DNA of 64,000 nt from Acanthornis magna. Its lineage: Eukaryota; Chordata; Aves; Passeriformes; Acanthizidae. The notes under the pieces were generated by a model that saw only the letters and a list, made by a program, of their open reading frames with translations, had not been told where the DNA came from and did no database searches. How positions within the stretch are numbered: the stretch's first letter is position 1; each line of letters opens with the position of its first letter. This document shows positions 1 through 10,378 of the stretch, piece after piece. The stretch lies in assembly GCA_036785705.1 (NCBI GenBank), contig JAWUZG010001143.1:1-64000 (forward strand), written 5' to 3'. The translations under genes and the position numbers were made by a program.

Positions 1-1221
1 CCCAATCCCAAATTTTGGGGTCCCCAATCCCAAATTTTGGGGTCCCCTCCCCATTTTCGGGGTCCCCAACCCCAAATTTTGGGGTCCCCTCCCCATTTTC
101 GGGGTCCCCAATCCCAAATTTCACGGTCCCCTCCCCATTTTTGGGGTCCCCAACCCCAAATTTCGGTGTCCCCTCCCCATTTTTGGGGTCCCCTCACCAT
201 TTTCGGGGTCCCCAATCCCAAATTTTGGGGTCCCCTCTCCATTTTTGGGGTCCCCCTCCCCATTTTTGGGGTCCCCAATCCCAAATTTTGGGGTCCCCAA
301 TCCCAAATTTTGGGGTCCCCTCCCCATTTTTGGGGTCCCCAACCCCAAATTTTGGGGTCCCCTCCCCATTTTTGGGGTCCCCAACCCCAAATTTTGGGGT
401 CCCCTCCCCATTTTTGGGGTCCCCAATCCCAAATTTTGGGGTCCCCCTCCCCATTTTTGGGGTTCCCAACCCCAAATTTTGGGGTCCCCTCCCCATTTTT
501 GGGGTCCCCAACCCCAAATTTTGGGGTCCCCTCCCCATTTTTGGGGTCCCCAATCCCAAATTTCGGTGTCCCCTCCCCATTTTTGGGGTCTCCAATCCCA
601 AATTTTGGGGTCCCCTCCCCATTTTTGGGGTCCCCAACCCCAAATTTTGGGGTCCCCTCCCCATTTTCGGGGTCCCCAATCCCAAATTTTGGGGTCCCCT
701 CCCCATTTTTGGGGTCCCCTCCCCATTTTTGGGGTCCCCAATCCCAAATTTTGGGGTCCCCTCCCCATTTTTGGGGTCCCCTCACAATTTTCGGGGTCCC
801 CAATCCCAAATTTTGGGGTCCCCTCCCCATTTTTGGGGTCCCTCTCCCCATTTTTGGGGTCCCCAATCCCAAATTTTGGGGTCCCCTCCCCATTTTCGGG
901 GTCCCCAATCCCAAATTTTGGGGTCCCCTCCCCATTTTCGGGGTCCCCAATCCCAAATTTTGGGGTCCCCTCCCCATTTTTGGGGTCCCCAATCCCAAAT
1001 TTTGGGGTCCCCTCACCATTTTCGGGGTCCCCAATCCCAAATTTTGGGGTCCCCAATCCCAAATTTTGGGGTCCCCTCCCCATTTTCGGGGTCCCCAATC
1101 CCAAATTTTGGGGTCCCCTCTCCATTTTCGGGGTCCCCTCCCCATTTTTGGGGTCCCCAATCCCAAATTTTGGGGTCCCCTCCCCATTTTTGGGGTCCCC
1201 AACCCCAAATTTTGGGGTCCC
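1..1221. repeat. 42-bp minisatellite in BLVRB intron 1
   Basis: The array alternates a 22-bp block (GGGGTCCCCAATCCCAAATTTT) read here as GGGGTCCCC then AATCCCAAATTTT, with a 20-bp block GGGGTCCCCTCCCCATTTTT, giving a 42-bp unit with many small variants. It starts before the window and stops just left of the BLVRB exon 1 donor, so it fills the start of BLVRB intron 1. Because 42 is a multiple of three, several frames stay open over a kilobase on both strands; these frames are not genes. Confidence 0.93.
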
Positions 1222-1227
1222 CCGTAC

Positions 1228-1309
1228 CCTGCTCCAGCGCCAGCCTCAGCGTGGCCTTCCCTGTCCTTCCGGTGGCTCCGAAAATGGCGATGTTCATCCC
1301 CGGAGACAT
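1228..1309 (-). CDS. BLVRB: BLVRB coding exon 1 (biliverdin IX-beta / flavin reductase), N-terminus
   Basis: Read on the minus strand this encodes 27 residues plus one base of the next codon: MSPGMNIAIFGATGRTG, then KATLRLALEQ. The IAIFGATGRTG stretch is the first beta strand and glycine-rich NADPH-binding loop (GxxGxxG) of an atypical short-chain reductase. It aligns well with the start of mammalian BLVRB, whose N-terminus I recall as having IAIFGATGQTG. The exon ends in CAG-G followed by a GTACGG donor (GT at 1227-1226), leaving phase 1. The enzyme is a cytosolic NADPH-dependent reductase of flavins and biliverdin IX-beta. A second in-frame ATG lies four codons in; I chose the first, but either could be used. 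The rest of the gene is left of the window. Its divergent position next to SPTBN4 matches the human order. Confidence 0.85.
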
Positions 1310-3655
1310 GACCGGAACCGGAACCGGAACCCGGATTGGACCGGAACCGGAACTGGAACTCGGATTGGACCGGAACCGGAACTGGAACTCGGATTGGACC
1401 GGAACTGGAACCAGAACCGGAACTAGAATCAGAACCGGGATTGGGATTGGACCGGAACCGGGACTGGGATTGGGATCAGGACCGGAACCGGAACCGGCAC
1501 TGAGACTGGAATCAGAACCGGGATTGGGATCGGACCGGAACTGGACCGGGACCGAACCGGAACCGGAACTGAGATTGGACCGGACCGGAACCTGAACTGG
1601 GATTGGGATTGGACCGGAACCGGAACCGGGGCTGGAACCAGAACCGGGACTGGAATCAGAACCGGGATTGGGATTGGACCGGAACCGGAACTCGGATTGG
1701 ACCGGAACCGGAACTGGAACCAGAACCGGGACTGGAATCAGAACCGGGATTGGGATTGGACCGGAAACGGAACCTAGACTGGGATTGGGATTGGGATCAG
1801 GACCGGAACCGGAACCGGAACCGGGACTGAGACTGGAATCAGAACTGGGATTGGGATTGGACCAGAACCTGGACTGGGATTGGGACTCGGATTGGACCGG
1901 ACCGGAACCGGAACCTGGACTGGGATTGGGATTGGGGTCGGACCAGAACCGGACCGGAACCGGGACTGGAATCAGGACCGGAACTGGGATTGGACCGGGA
2001 CCGGACCGGAACCGGGACTGAGACTGGAATCAGAACCGGAACTGGGATCAGACCAGAACCGAACCGGAATCGGATTGAAACCGGAACTGGGATTGGACCG
2101 GAACCGAACCGGAACTGGGATTGAAACCGGAACTGGGATTGGACCGGACCGGAACCGGACCAGAACTGGGACTGGGATTGGGATCAGGATTAGGGTCAGG
2201 ATCAGAGCGGAACCGGGACTGGCATTGGACCGGAACCGGGACTGGGGTCGGGATCAGGACCGTAACGGGACTGGAACCGGGACTGGCATTGGACTGGACC
2301 GGGACCGGACCAGAACCGGGACTGGGATTGGACCGGAACCGGGACTGGGGTCGGGATCAGGACCGGAACGGGACTGGAACCGGGACTGGCATTGGACTGG
2401 ACCGGGACCGGACCAGAACCGGGACTGGGATTGGACCGGAACCGGGATTGGGGTCGGGATCAGGACTGGGACTGGGATCGGGATCGGAACTGGGGTCGGG
2501 ATTGGGATCGGGACCGGAGTGGAACCGGACCAGGACCGGGATTTGGGTCCGGATTGGGGTCGGGATTGGAGTTGGGATTGGATCGGATCGGGACCGAGAC
2601 TGGAATCGGAACTGGGATTGGGATCGGGACCGGGAGCGGCTCCGGGATCGGGACCAGCACCGGGACCGGACCAGGACCGAGATTGGGATCGGGACCGGAG
2701 AAGAACCGGACCGGAACCGGGATTGGGGTCGGGGCCGGGATTGGGATCAGGATTGGGACCGGGACCGGGACTGGGATCGGGATCGGAATCAAAACCGGGA
2801 CCGAGATTGGGGTCGGGATCAGCACCGGACCGGGATCAGCTCCGGGATCGGGATTGGGACCGGACCAGGATCGGGATCGAAACCGGGACTGGGACTGGGG
2901 TTGGGATCAGGACCAGGACCGGACCGGGACTGGGATTGGGGTCGGGGTCGGGATCAGAATCGAAACCGAGATCGGGATCGGGACCGGGATTGGGATTAGA
3001 ACCGGGATCGGGATCGGAATCGAACCGGGATCGGGACCGGGATTGGGACCAGAACCGGGATCGGGATCAAAACCGAAACTGGGACCGAGATCAGCACCGG
3101 GATTGGGGTCGGGTCGGAACCGGGCAGGGATTGGGACCGGAACCGGGATCGGGATCGGAATCGAACCGGGATCAGAACCGGGATCGGGATCAAAACCGAA
3201 ACTGGGACCGAGATCAGCACCGGGATTGGGGTCGGGTCGGAACCGGGCAGGGATTGGGATCGAAACCGGGACTGGGATCGGGGTCGGGATCGAATCGGCA
3301 CCGGACCGGGATCGGGACCTGGATTGGGGTCGGGATCAGGACCGGACCGGGACTGGGATTGGGGTCGGGATCGGATCGGAATCAAAACCGGGACCGGGAT
3401 CGGGACTGAGATCGGGATCGGATCGGAATCAAAACCGGGATCGGGATCGGGATTGGGGTCGGGACCGGGATCGGGGTCGAAACCGAAACCGGGACTGGAA
3501 TCGGCTCCGGGATCGGGACTGGGATCGGGATCGGGACCGGGACCGGGATTGGGATCGGGACCGGACCTGGATCGGGATCGGGGTCGGGATCAAAACCGGG
3601 ATCGGGAGTGGGATCGGGGTCGGGATCGAGATAAAAACCGGGACCTGGATTAGGA
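1310..3655. repeat. Hexanucleotide-based tandem array upstream of BLVRB
   Basis: About 2.3 kb built from 6-bp words of the type ACCGGA, ACCGGG, ACTGGG, ATTGGG and ATCGGG in irregular order. The period of six keeps several frames open, so long Gly/Arg/Thr/Asp-rich translations arise that have no coding meaning. It begins directly 5' of the BLVRB ATG, so the BLVRB 5' untranslated region and promoter must lie within or beyond it. Confidence 0.9.
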
Positions 3656-3716
3656 TCGGGATCGCTCCGGGACCGCCGAGTTCGCTCCGCCGAGTTTTGG
3701 CCGCGCCCCTGGGAGG
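3656..3716. promoter_or_regulatory. Short unique GC-rich segment, possible BLVRB 5' flank
   Basis: About 60 bp of non-repetitive sequence (CGCTCCGGGACCGCCGAG, then a second CTCCGCCGAG and GGCCGCGCCCCTGGG) separates two arrays. With 3836-3952 it is one of the few unique GC-rich patches between the two genes, so it could contain the BLVRB core promoter. No TATA box or initiator stands out, and the assignment rests on position and composition only. Confidence 0.3.
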
Positions 3717-3835
3717 GAGTGGGAGGCACTGGGAGGGACTGGGAGGGGACTGGGAGGGACTGGGAGGGGACTGGGCGGGACTGGGAGGGGCTGGGCGGGG
3801 ACTGGGAGGGACTGGGAGGGACTGGGAGGGAGCCC
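3717..3835. repeat. ~10-bp tandem array GGACTGGGAG
   Basis: About twelve copies of GGACTGGGAG / GGGACTGGGAGG with small length variants. Confidence 0.85.
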
Positions 3836-3952
3836 CCGGTTCGGATCGTTCTGGTCCAGCCCGGCCCAGTTCGGCCTCCCCGGTCCCAGTACGGTCCCAG
3901 TACGGTCCCAGTAATCCCAGTATGGCCCCTCTGGTCCGTATGGGGCTGGGCT
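3836..3952. promoter_or_regulatory. GC-rich mostly unique segment between arrays
   Basis: Contains CCCGGTTCGGATCG and CCAGCCCGGCCCAG, then grades into CCCAGTACGGT repeats that prefigure the next array. It is a second candidate for the BLVRB promoter side. No diagnostic motif is visible. Confidence 0.25.
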
Positions 3953-4815
3953 GAATGATCCCAGTCCAGTTTGTCCCAGTTCATCCCAGTCCAGTTTATC
4001 CCAGTATGGGCCCAGTCCAGTTTATCCTAGTCTATCCCAGTCCAGTCTATCCCAGTCCAGTTCATCCCAGTATGGGCCCAGTCCAGTTTATCCTAGTCCA
4101 GTTTATCCCAGTTCATCCCAGTCCAGTCTATCCCAGTATGATCCTAGTCCAGTTTATCCCAGTCCAGTTCATCCCAGTATGGGCCCAGTCCAGTTCATCC
4201 CAGTCCAGTTTATCCCAGTATGGGCCTAGTTCAGTTCATCCCAGTCCAGTTTATCCCAGTCTATCCCAGTGCAGTTTATCCTAGTCCAGTTCATCCCAGT
4301 CCAGTTTATCCCAGTCCAGTTCATCCCAGTTTATCCCAGTCCAGTTTATCCCAGACCAGTTCATCCCAGTATGGTTCCAGTCCAGTTCATCCCAGTCCAG
4401 TTCATCCCAGTATGGGCCCAGTCCAGTTTATCCCAGTATGATCCTAGTCCAGTTTATCCCACTATGGGCCCAGTCCAGTTTATCCCAGTCCAGTCTATCC
4501 CAGTCCAGTTTATCCCAGTTTATCCCAGTCCAGTTCATCCCAGTATGGGCCCAGTCCAGTTTATCCTAGTCCAGTTTATCCCAGTTCATCCCAGTCCAGT
4601 CTATCCCAGTTTATCCCAGTCCAGTTTATCCCAGTATGATCCTAGTCCAGTTCATCCCAGTCCAGTTCATCCCAGTATGGGTCCAGTCTAGTTTATCCCA
4701 GTCCAGTTTATCCCAGTCTGTCCCAGTCCAGTTTATCCCAGTATGGTTCCAGTCCAGTTTATCCCAGTCCAGTTTATCCCAGTATAGTCCCAGTCCAGTT
4801 CATCCCAGTATGGGG
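3953..4815 (+). repeat. 10-bp-based array, TTATCCCAGT orientation
   Basis: Tandem words CCAGTCCAGT, TTATCCCAGT, TCATCCCAGT and ATGGGCCCAG. The reverse complement of TTATCCCAGT is ACTGGGATAA, which is the unit of the next array, so this is the left arm of an inverted array pair. Confidence 0.92.
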
Positions 4816-5410
4816 TAACTGGGATAACTGGGATAACTGGGATAATTGGAATAATTGGGATAAACTGGGATAAACTGGGATAACTGGGAACTGGGATAAC
4901 TGGGAACTGGGATAAACTGGGGCAAACTGGGATAAACTGGGATAAACTGGGATAACTGGGAACTGGGATAAACTGGGACAAACTGGGATAAACTGGGATA
5001 AATTGGGATAATTACGAACTGGGATAATGGGGAACTGGGATAAACTGGGATAAACTGGGATAACTGGGAACTGGGATATTTGGGAACTGGGTTAATTGGG
5101 ATAAACTGGGATAACTGGGAACTGGGATAAACTGGGACAAACTGGGATAAATTGGGATAATTACGAACTGGGATAATGGGGAACTGGGATAAACTGGGAT
5201 AAACTGGGATAATGGGGAAACTGGGATAATTGGGATAATTGGGAACTGGGATAATTGGGATAAACTGGGATAAACTGGGATAATGGGGAACTGGGAAAAA
5301 CTGGGATAATTGGGATAATGGGGAACTGGGATAATGGGGAAACTGGGATAAACTGGGACAAACTGGGATAATTAGGAACTGGGATAATTGGGAACTGGGA
5401 TAATGGGAAT
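4816..5410 (-). repeat. 10-bp-based array, AACTGGGATA orientation
   Basis: Tandem AACTGGGATA, AACTGGGA and AATTGGGATA units: the same motif as the array immediately to the left but on the opposite strand. The switch is sharp, at GTATGGGGTAACTGGGATAA near 4808-4827. Confidence 0.92.
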
Positions 5411-6018
5411 TTCAGGATAATGGGAATTCTGGGATTTTGGGATTTTTTGGGATGACACAAATTCCAGGATAATAAAAATTCCAGGATAAAGGAAATTCCA
5501 GGATTTTGGGATTTTTTTTGGGCTAACACAAACTCCGGGATTTTTTTTATTTTTTGGGATGACACAAATCCCAGGATTTTGGGATTTTTTGGGATAACAC
5601 AAACTCCAGGATAGCACAAATTCCTGGATTTTTGGGGTCTTTCGGGATAACACAAACTCCGAGATTTTGGGATTTTTTGGGATAACACAAATCCCGGGAT
5701 AACTCAAATTCCAGGATTTTTTTTTGGTTTTTCGGGATAGCACAAATTCCTGGATTTTTGGGGTCTTTCGGGATAACACAAACTCCGGGATTTTGGGATT
5801 TTTTGGGATAACACAAATCCTGGGATAACTCAAATTCCAGGATTTTTGGGGATAACACAAATTCCAGGATTTTTTGGATTTTTTAGGATAACACAAACTC
5901 CAGGATTTTTGGGTTTTTTTGGGAAAACACAAACTCCAGGATTTTTGGGATTTTTTTGGGATAACACGAATTCTAGGATTTTGGGATTTTGGGATTTTTG
6001 GGATTTTTTGGGATTTTG
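5411..6018. repeat. GGGATTTTTTGGGATAACACAAATTCCAGGA array
   Basis: Tandem copies of a roughly 30-45-bp unit with GGGATTTTTTGGGATAACAC followed by AAACTCCAGGA or AAATTCCAGGA, with poly-T length variation. The GGGATAA word links it to the array on its left. Confidence 0.9.
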
Positions 6019-6019
6019 G

Positions 6020-6269
6020 GGTCACCTCAGGCTCGGTCCCGATCCTATTTTTGGGGAGGGGGAGGGGCGTGTCCCTGTCCTGGGCGTGGCCTCATCGAGA
6101 AGGGGGCGTGGCCTCATCGAGAAGGGGGCGTGGCCTCAGCGAGAAGGGGGCGTGGCCTGCGGCGGCGGCGCGCGCTCGGGGCGGGAGCGGCGGCGGCGGC
6201 GGCGACCCCTCCCCCACCCCCCCCTTTCCTCCTCCTCCTCCTCCCCTCCCCCCCCCTCCCCAAAATCCG
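6020..6269 (+). promoter_or_regulatory. Likely SPTBN4 promoter with non-coding first exon
   Basis: This is the only CpG-dense, mostly unique block between the two genes. It holds four GGGCGTGGCC boxes at 6082, 6104, 6126 and 6148, exactly 22 bp apart and separated by TCATCGAGAAGG or TCAGCGAGAAGG. A CGG-rich stretch follows (6158-6207), then CT-rich sequence ending AAAATCCG followed by GTGAGTG, an excellent 5' splice site with GT at 6270-6271. GGGCGTGGCC fits Sp/KLF zinc-finger binding. I infer that transcription starts in the CGG-rich part and that a non-coding exon ends at 6269 and splices to the ATG exon near 9437. Spectrin genes often carry the ATG in the second exon. The transcription start is not defined by sequence. 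Confidence 0.55.
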
Positions 6270-6619
6270 GTGAGTGCAGACCCCTCCCCCTCCCCCCCAA
6301 TCCCCAAAATCTCCCGAAATTCCCGCGAAAATTCCCGAAATTCTCCGCATTTTCCCCTCCCCCCCCCCCCCCCCCCAAAATTCCGGAGCAGGTGATGAGG
6401 GTGGGGGATGGGCGAGGGGGCGGGGGGGGAGATGGGGACACCCCTCCCCCACTCGGGACCCCCTCCCAAAATTCCCATCCCCCCCCTCCTCCCCCCCCAC
6501 CCGGAATGAATGAATTAATTAATTGATTCCCGCAATTAATTTATTCCCGAGATTCCCACAATTCCCCGCGCCCCTCCCCCAATTCCCGAGCAGGTGATGG
6601 GGTGGGGGAGGGGCGGAGG
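6270..6619. other. C-rich intronic segment with a duplicated 40-bp element
   Basis: Mostly C-rich low-complexity DNA. An element starting ATTCCGGAGCAGGTGATG (about 6379) recurs as ATTCCCGAGCAGGTGATG (about 6581), each followed by a GGGTGGGGG stretch. A GAATGAATTAATTAATT tract sits near 6503. No coding content is seen. Confidence 0.6.
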
Positions 6620-7915
6620 GGTCCCGGGGGGGATTTTTTTTGGGGCAATTTTGGGGAATTTTGGGGGTCCCGGGAAGGCCCCGCGGGGGGAGGGGCGGAG
6701 GAGGGGGGGGGGGGGGTCCTTCAAGGTGACCGGGGGGAGGGGCCGGGCCCGGGGAGGGAGGAAATTTGGGGAATTTTGGGGAAATTTTGGGAATTTTGGG
6801 GTCCGGAGGGTCTCGGGGTGGGGGTGGGGGCGATCCGGGGGCGGAATTTTGGGGAAATTTTGGGGAAATTTTGGGGAATTTTGGGGTCCTGGGGGTCTTG
6901 GGGGAGGATTTTGGGGGAATCCTGGGGGGGAATTTTTGGGAATTTTGGGGATTTTGGGGGTCCTGAGGGACTCGGGGTGGGGGTGGGGACGATCCTGGGG
7001 GGGAATTTTGGGGAAATTTTGGGGAATTTTGGGGTCCTGGGGGTCTTGGGGGAGGATTTTGGGGGAAATCCTGGGGGGGAATTTTTGGGGATTTTGGGGA
7101 AATTTTGGGGATTTTGGGGTCCTGAGGGTCTTGGGGTGGGGGTGGGGCGATCCTGGGGGGAAATTTTCGGGAATTTTTTGGGATTTTGGGAAAATTTGGG
7201 GATTTTGGGGGTCCTCAGGGTCTCGGGGTGGGGGTGGGGATGACTCTGGGGGGAAATTTTGGGGAATTTTCGGGGAATTTGGGGGTCCTGAGGGTCTCGG
7301 GGGGTCCTGGGGGGAATTTTGGGGAATTTTCGGGGAATTTTGGGGATTTTGGGGGTCCGGAGGGTCTCGGGGTGGGGGTGGGGAAGATCCTGGGGGAGAA
7401 TTTTTTGGGAAATTTGGGGGTCCTGAGGGTCTCGGGGGGTCCTGGGGGGAATTTGGGGGAATTTTGGGGAAATTTTGGGAAAATTTTGGGGTCCTGAGGG
7501 TCTCGGGGGGCCTAGGGGGGAATCCTGGGGGGGAATTTTGAGGATTTTTGGGAATTTTCGGGGAATTTTGGGGATTTTTGGGGAATTTGGGCATCTTGGG
7601 GGAATTTTTGGGGGTCTCAGTGGATTTCGGGGGAATTTTTGGGGGTCTTGGGGGAATTTTGGGGAATTTTGGCATTTTTGGGGGTCTCAGATAATTTGGG
7701 GAGGGGTCTCAGTGGATTTTGGGGAAATTTTGGGGGAATTTTGAGCTTTTTGGGGGTCTCAGATAATTTGGGGAGGGGTCTCAGAGGATTTGGGGGAATT
7801 TTTTGGGGTCTTGGGGGAATTTTGGGGATTTTTGGGAGTCTCAGATAATTTGGGGAGGGGTCTCAGTGGATTTTGGAGATTTTTTTGGGATTTTTGGGGG
7901 TCTCAAACCCTTTTG
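6620..7915. repeat. G-rich (GGGGAATTTT)n minisatellite in the 5' UTR intron
   Basis: Dense GGGGAATTTT / GGGGAAATTTT words, punctuated by GGGGTCCTGAGGGTCTCGGGG and GGTGGGGGTGGGG. Runs of four or more G occur about every 10 bases for 1.3 kb, so quadruplex or slipped structures are plausible on the plus strand. Confidence 0.9.
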
Positions 7916-9436
7916 GGAGGCCCTACAGAAATTTTTGGGGACCCCTCCCCAAATTTTTTGATAATTTTCCCCCAAAATCTCTCCCAGGACTCTCTGTGGC
8001 ACAGTTTTGGGGACCCCTCCCCAATTTTAGATTAATTTCCCCCAAAATCTCTCCCAGGACTCTCTGCAGGACATTTTTTGGGACCCCTCCCCAAATTTTG
8101 GGGACCCTTCCTCAATTTTGGGGTAATTTTCCCCCAAAATCTCTCCCAGGACTCTCTGCTGGACATTTTTTGGGACCCCTCCCCAAATTTTGGGATAATT
8201 CTTTCCCAATTTTGGGGCCCGTCCCCAAATTTGGGGACCCCTCCCCAATTTTTTGATGATTTCCCCCCAAAATCTCTCCCAGGATTCTCTATGGGACATT
8301 TTTTGGGACCCCTCCCCAAATTTTGGGACCCCTCCCCAAATTTTGGGATAATTCTTTCCCAATTTTGGGACCCCTCCCCAAATTTTGGGATAATTCTTTC
8401 CCAATTTTGGGACCTGTCCCCAAATTTTGGGGCCCCTCCCCAATTTTTTGATGATTTCCCCCCAAATCTTTTCCAGGATTCTCTGCAGGACATTTTTTGG
8501 CGACCGCTCCCCAATTTTAGGATAATTTCCCCCAAAATCTTTTCCAAGATTCTCTGTTGGACATTTTCGGGGACCCCTCCCCAAATTTGGGGTAATTTCC
8601 CCCAAAATCTCTCCCAGGACTCTCTGTGGGACATTTTTGGGGACCCCTCCCCAATTTTTTGATGATTTCCCCCCAAATCTTTTCCAGGATTCTCCACGGG
8701 ACATTTTTTGGAACCCCTCCCCAAATTTTGGGGTAATTCTTTTCTGATTTTGGGACCCCTCCCCAATTTTAGATTAATTTTCCTGAAAATCTCTCCCAGG
8801 ACTCCCTGTGGGACATTTTTGGGGACCCCTCCCCAAATTCTGGGGTAATTCTTTCCCAAATTTGAGACTCCTCCCCAATTTTGGGACCCCTCCCCAATTT
8901 TGGAATAATTCTTTCCCAATTTTGAGACCCCTCCCCAATTTTTTGATGATTTCCCCCCAAAATCTCTCCCAAGATTCTCTACAGGACATTTTTTGGGGAC
9001 CCCTCCCCAAATTTGGGGTAATTTTCCCCAAAATCTCTCCCAGGACTCTCTGTGAGACATTTTCGGGGACCCCTCCCCAAATTTTTGATGATTTCCCCCA
9101 AAATCTTTTCCAGGACTCTCCGCGGGACATTTTCGGGGACCCCTCCCCAAATTCGGGGACCCCTCCCCAACTTTTTGATGATTTCCCCCAAAATCTTTTC
9201 CAGGATTCTCCGCGGGACATTTTCGGGGACCCCTCCCCAAATTTAGATTAATTTTTCCCCAAAATCTTTTCCAGGACTCTCTGTGGGACATTTTTTGGGA
9301 CCCCTCCCCAAATTTTGGGACCCCTCCCCAATTTTTTGATAATTTCCCTCCCAAAATCTCTCCCAGGATTCTCTATGGGACATTTTTGGGACCCCTCCCC
9401 AAATTTAGATTAATTTTTCCCCAAAATCTTTTCCAG
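7916..9436 (+). repeat. Array carrying repeated 3' splice-site copies before the ATG exon
   Basis: Units alternate GGGACCCCTCCCCAAATTTTGG and AATTTCCCCCAAAATCTCTCC with CAG, then GACTCTCTGTGGGACATTTT. The latter is a full polypyrimidine tract, AG and exon-like start, found about 16 times (for example near 7988, 8056, 8148, 8280, 8474, 8610, 8684, 8799, 9041, 9111, 9199, 9273, 9365 and 9436). The last copy, ending in AG at 9435-9436, is the natural acceptor of the ATG exon. Two copies read CCAAG instead of CCAGG. Confidence 0.85.
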
Positions 9437-9493
9437 GATTCTCCGCGGGACATTTTTTGGGACCCCTCCCCAAATTTGGGGACCCCTCCCCCG

Positions 9494-9626
9494 ATGGCGG
9501 CCGAGGTGGACAACGCGGAGCCTGCCCCTCCCCCCAACAACAACAACGGCCCCTGGGACCCCCCGGACCCCCGGGGCTGGGGGGACCCCAAAATCTTCGA
9601 GTGCTCGCGGATCAAGGCCTTGGCCG
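9494..9626 (+). CDS. SPTBN4: SPTBN4 coding exon 1 (N-terminus)
   Basis: Encodes residues 1-44 plus one base: MAAEVDNAEPAPPPNNNNG, then WDPPDPRGWGDPKIFECSRIKALA. The acidic, Asn-rich start followed by FECSRIKALA matches the distinctive N-terminus of beta-IV spectrin and not that of beta-I, -II or -III. The ATG is the first in the exon with a good context (CCCCGATGG). The exon probably begins at 9437, giving a 57-nt leader made of the upstream repeat unit. The donor is G followed by GTGGGT (GT at 9627-9628), phase 1. The product is a submembrane scaffold at axon initial segments and nodes of Ranvier that links actin and ankyrin-G. Confidence 0.9.
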
Positions 9627-10378
9627 GTGGGTGAAGACCCCTCCCCAAAAAAAAAAAAAATTTCCCCAAAAAAACCCCAAAAATTTCTGGAAATTCGCCA
9701 AAAAAACAAAAACAATCACACCGGAAATTTTTTTAAAAATCCCCAAAATATTCTTGAAATTTCACCAAAAAACCCAAAAAAATCGCACTGGGAATTTCCA
9801 AAAAAAATCCAAAAAAATTATTGAAAATTTACCAAAAAAAACCCCAAAAAATCACACCGGAAATTTAAAAAAAAAAATCCCCAAAAATTCTTGAAAATTC
9901 ACCAAAAAAACCCAAAAAATCGCACCGGAAATTTCCAAAAAAAATCCTAAAAAATTCCTGAAAATTCACCAAAAAACCCAAAAAATCGCACTGGAAATTT
10001 CAAAAAAAAAAATATTAAAAAATTCTTGAAATTTCACCCAAAAAAAAAAAAAAAAAAAATTGCACCGGAAATTTAAAAAAAAAAATCCCCAAAAATTCTT
10101 GAAAATTCACCAAAAAAACCCAAAAAATCGCACCGGAAATTTCAAAAAAAAATCCCCAAAAAATTATTGAAAATTCACCAAAAAACCCAAAAAATCGCAC
10201 CGGAAATTTCCAAAAAAAATCCCCAAAAATTCCTGACAATTCACCAAAAAACAACAACAAAAAAAATTGCACCGGAAATTTCCAAAAAAAATCCCAAAAA
10301 ATTCTTGAAAATTCACCCAAAAAATAAAAAAAAATCACACCAGAAATTAAAAAAAAAAAAAAATCCCAAAAACTCCTC
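9627..10378. repeat. A-rich minisatellite, start of intron 1
   Basis: About a dozen copies of a ~65-bp unit with CACCGGAAATTTCCAAAAAA, ATCCCCAAAAATTCTTGAAA and ATTCACCAAAAAACCC. Poly-A length varies between copies. No coding content. Confidence 0.9.

Noticed and set aside
15..1595. Long open frames over the first 1.6 kb on both strands
   Set aside because: They read through a 42-bp minisatellite whose period is a multiple of three. All frames are similarly open and no non-repeat protein segment is present apart from the BLVRB exon on the minus strand.
1880..3954. Gly/Arg/Thr/Asp-rich frames of up to 520 codons
   Set aside because: Produced by 6-bp repeats (ACCGGA, GGGATT); no domain, no splice or start context.
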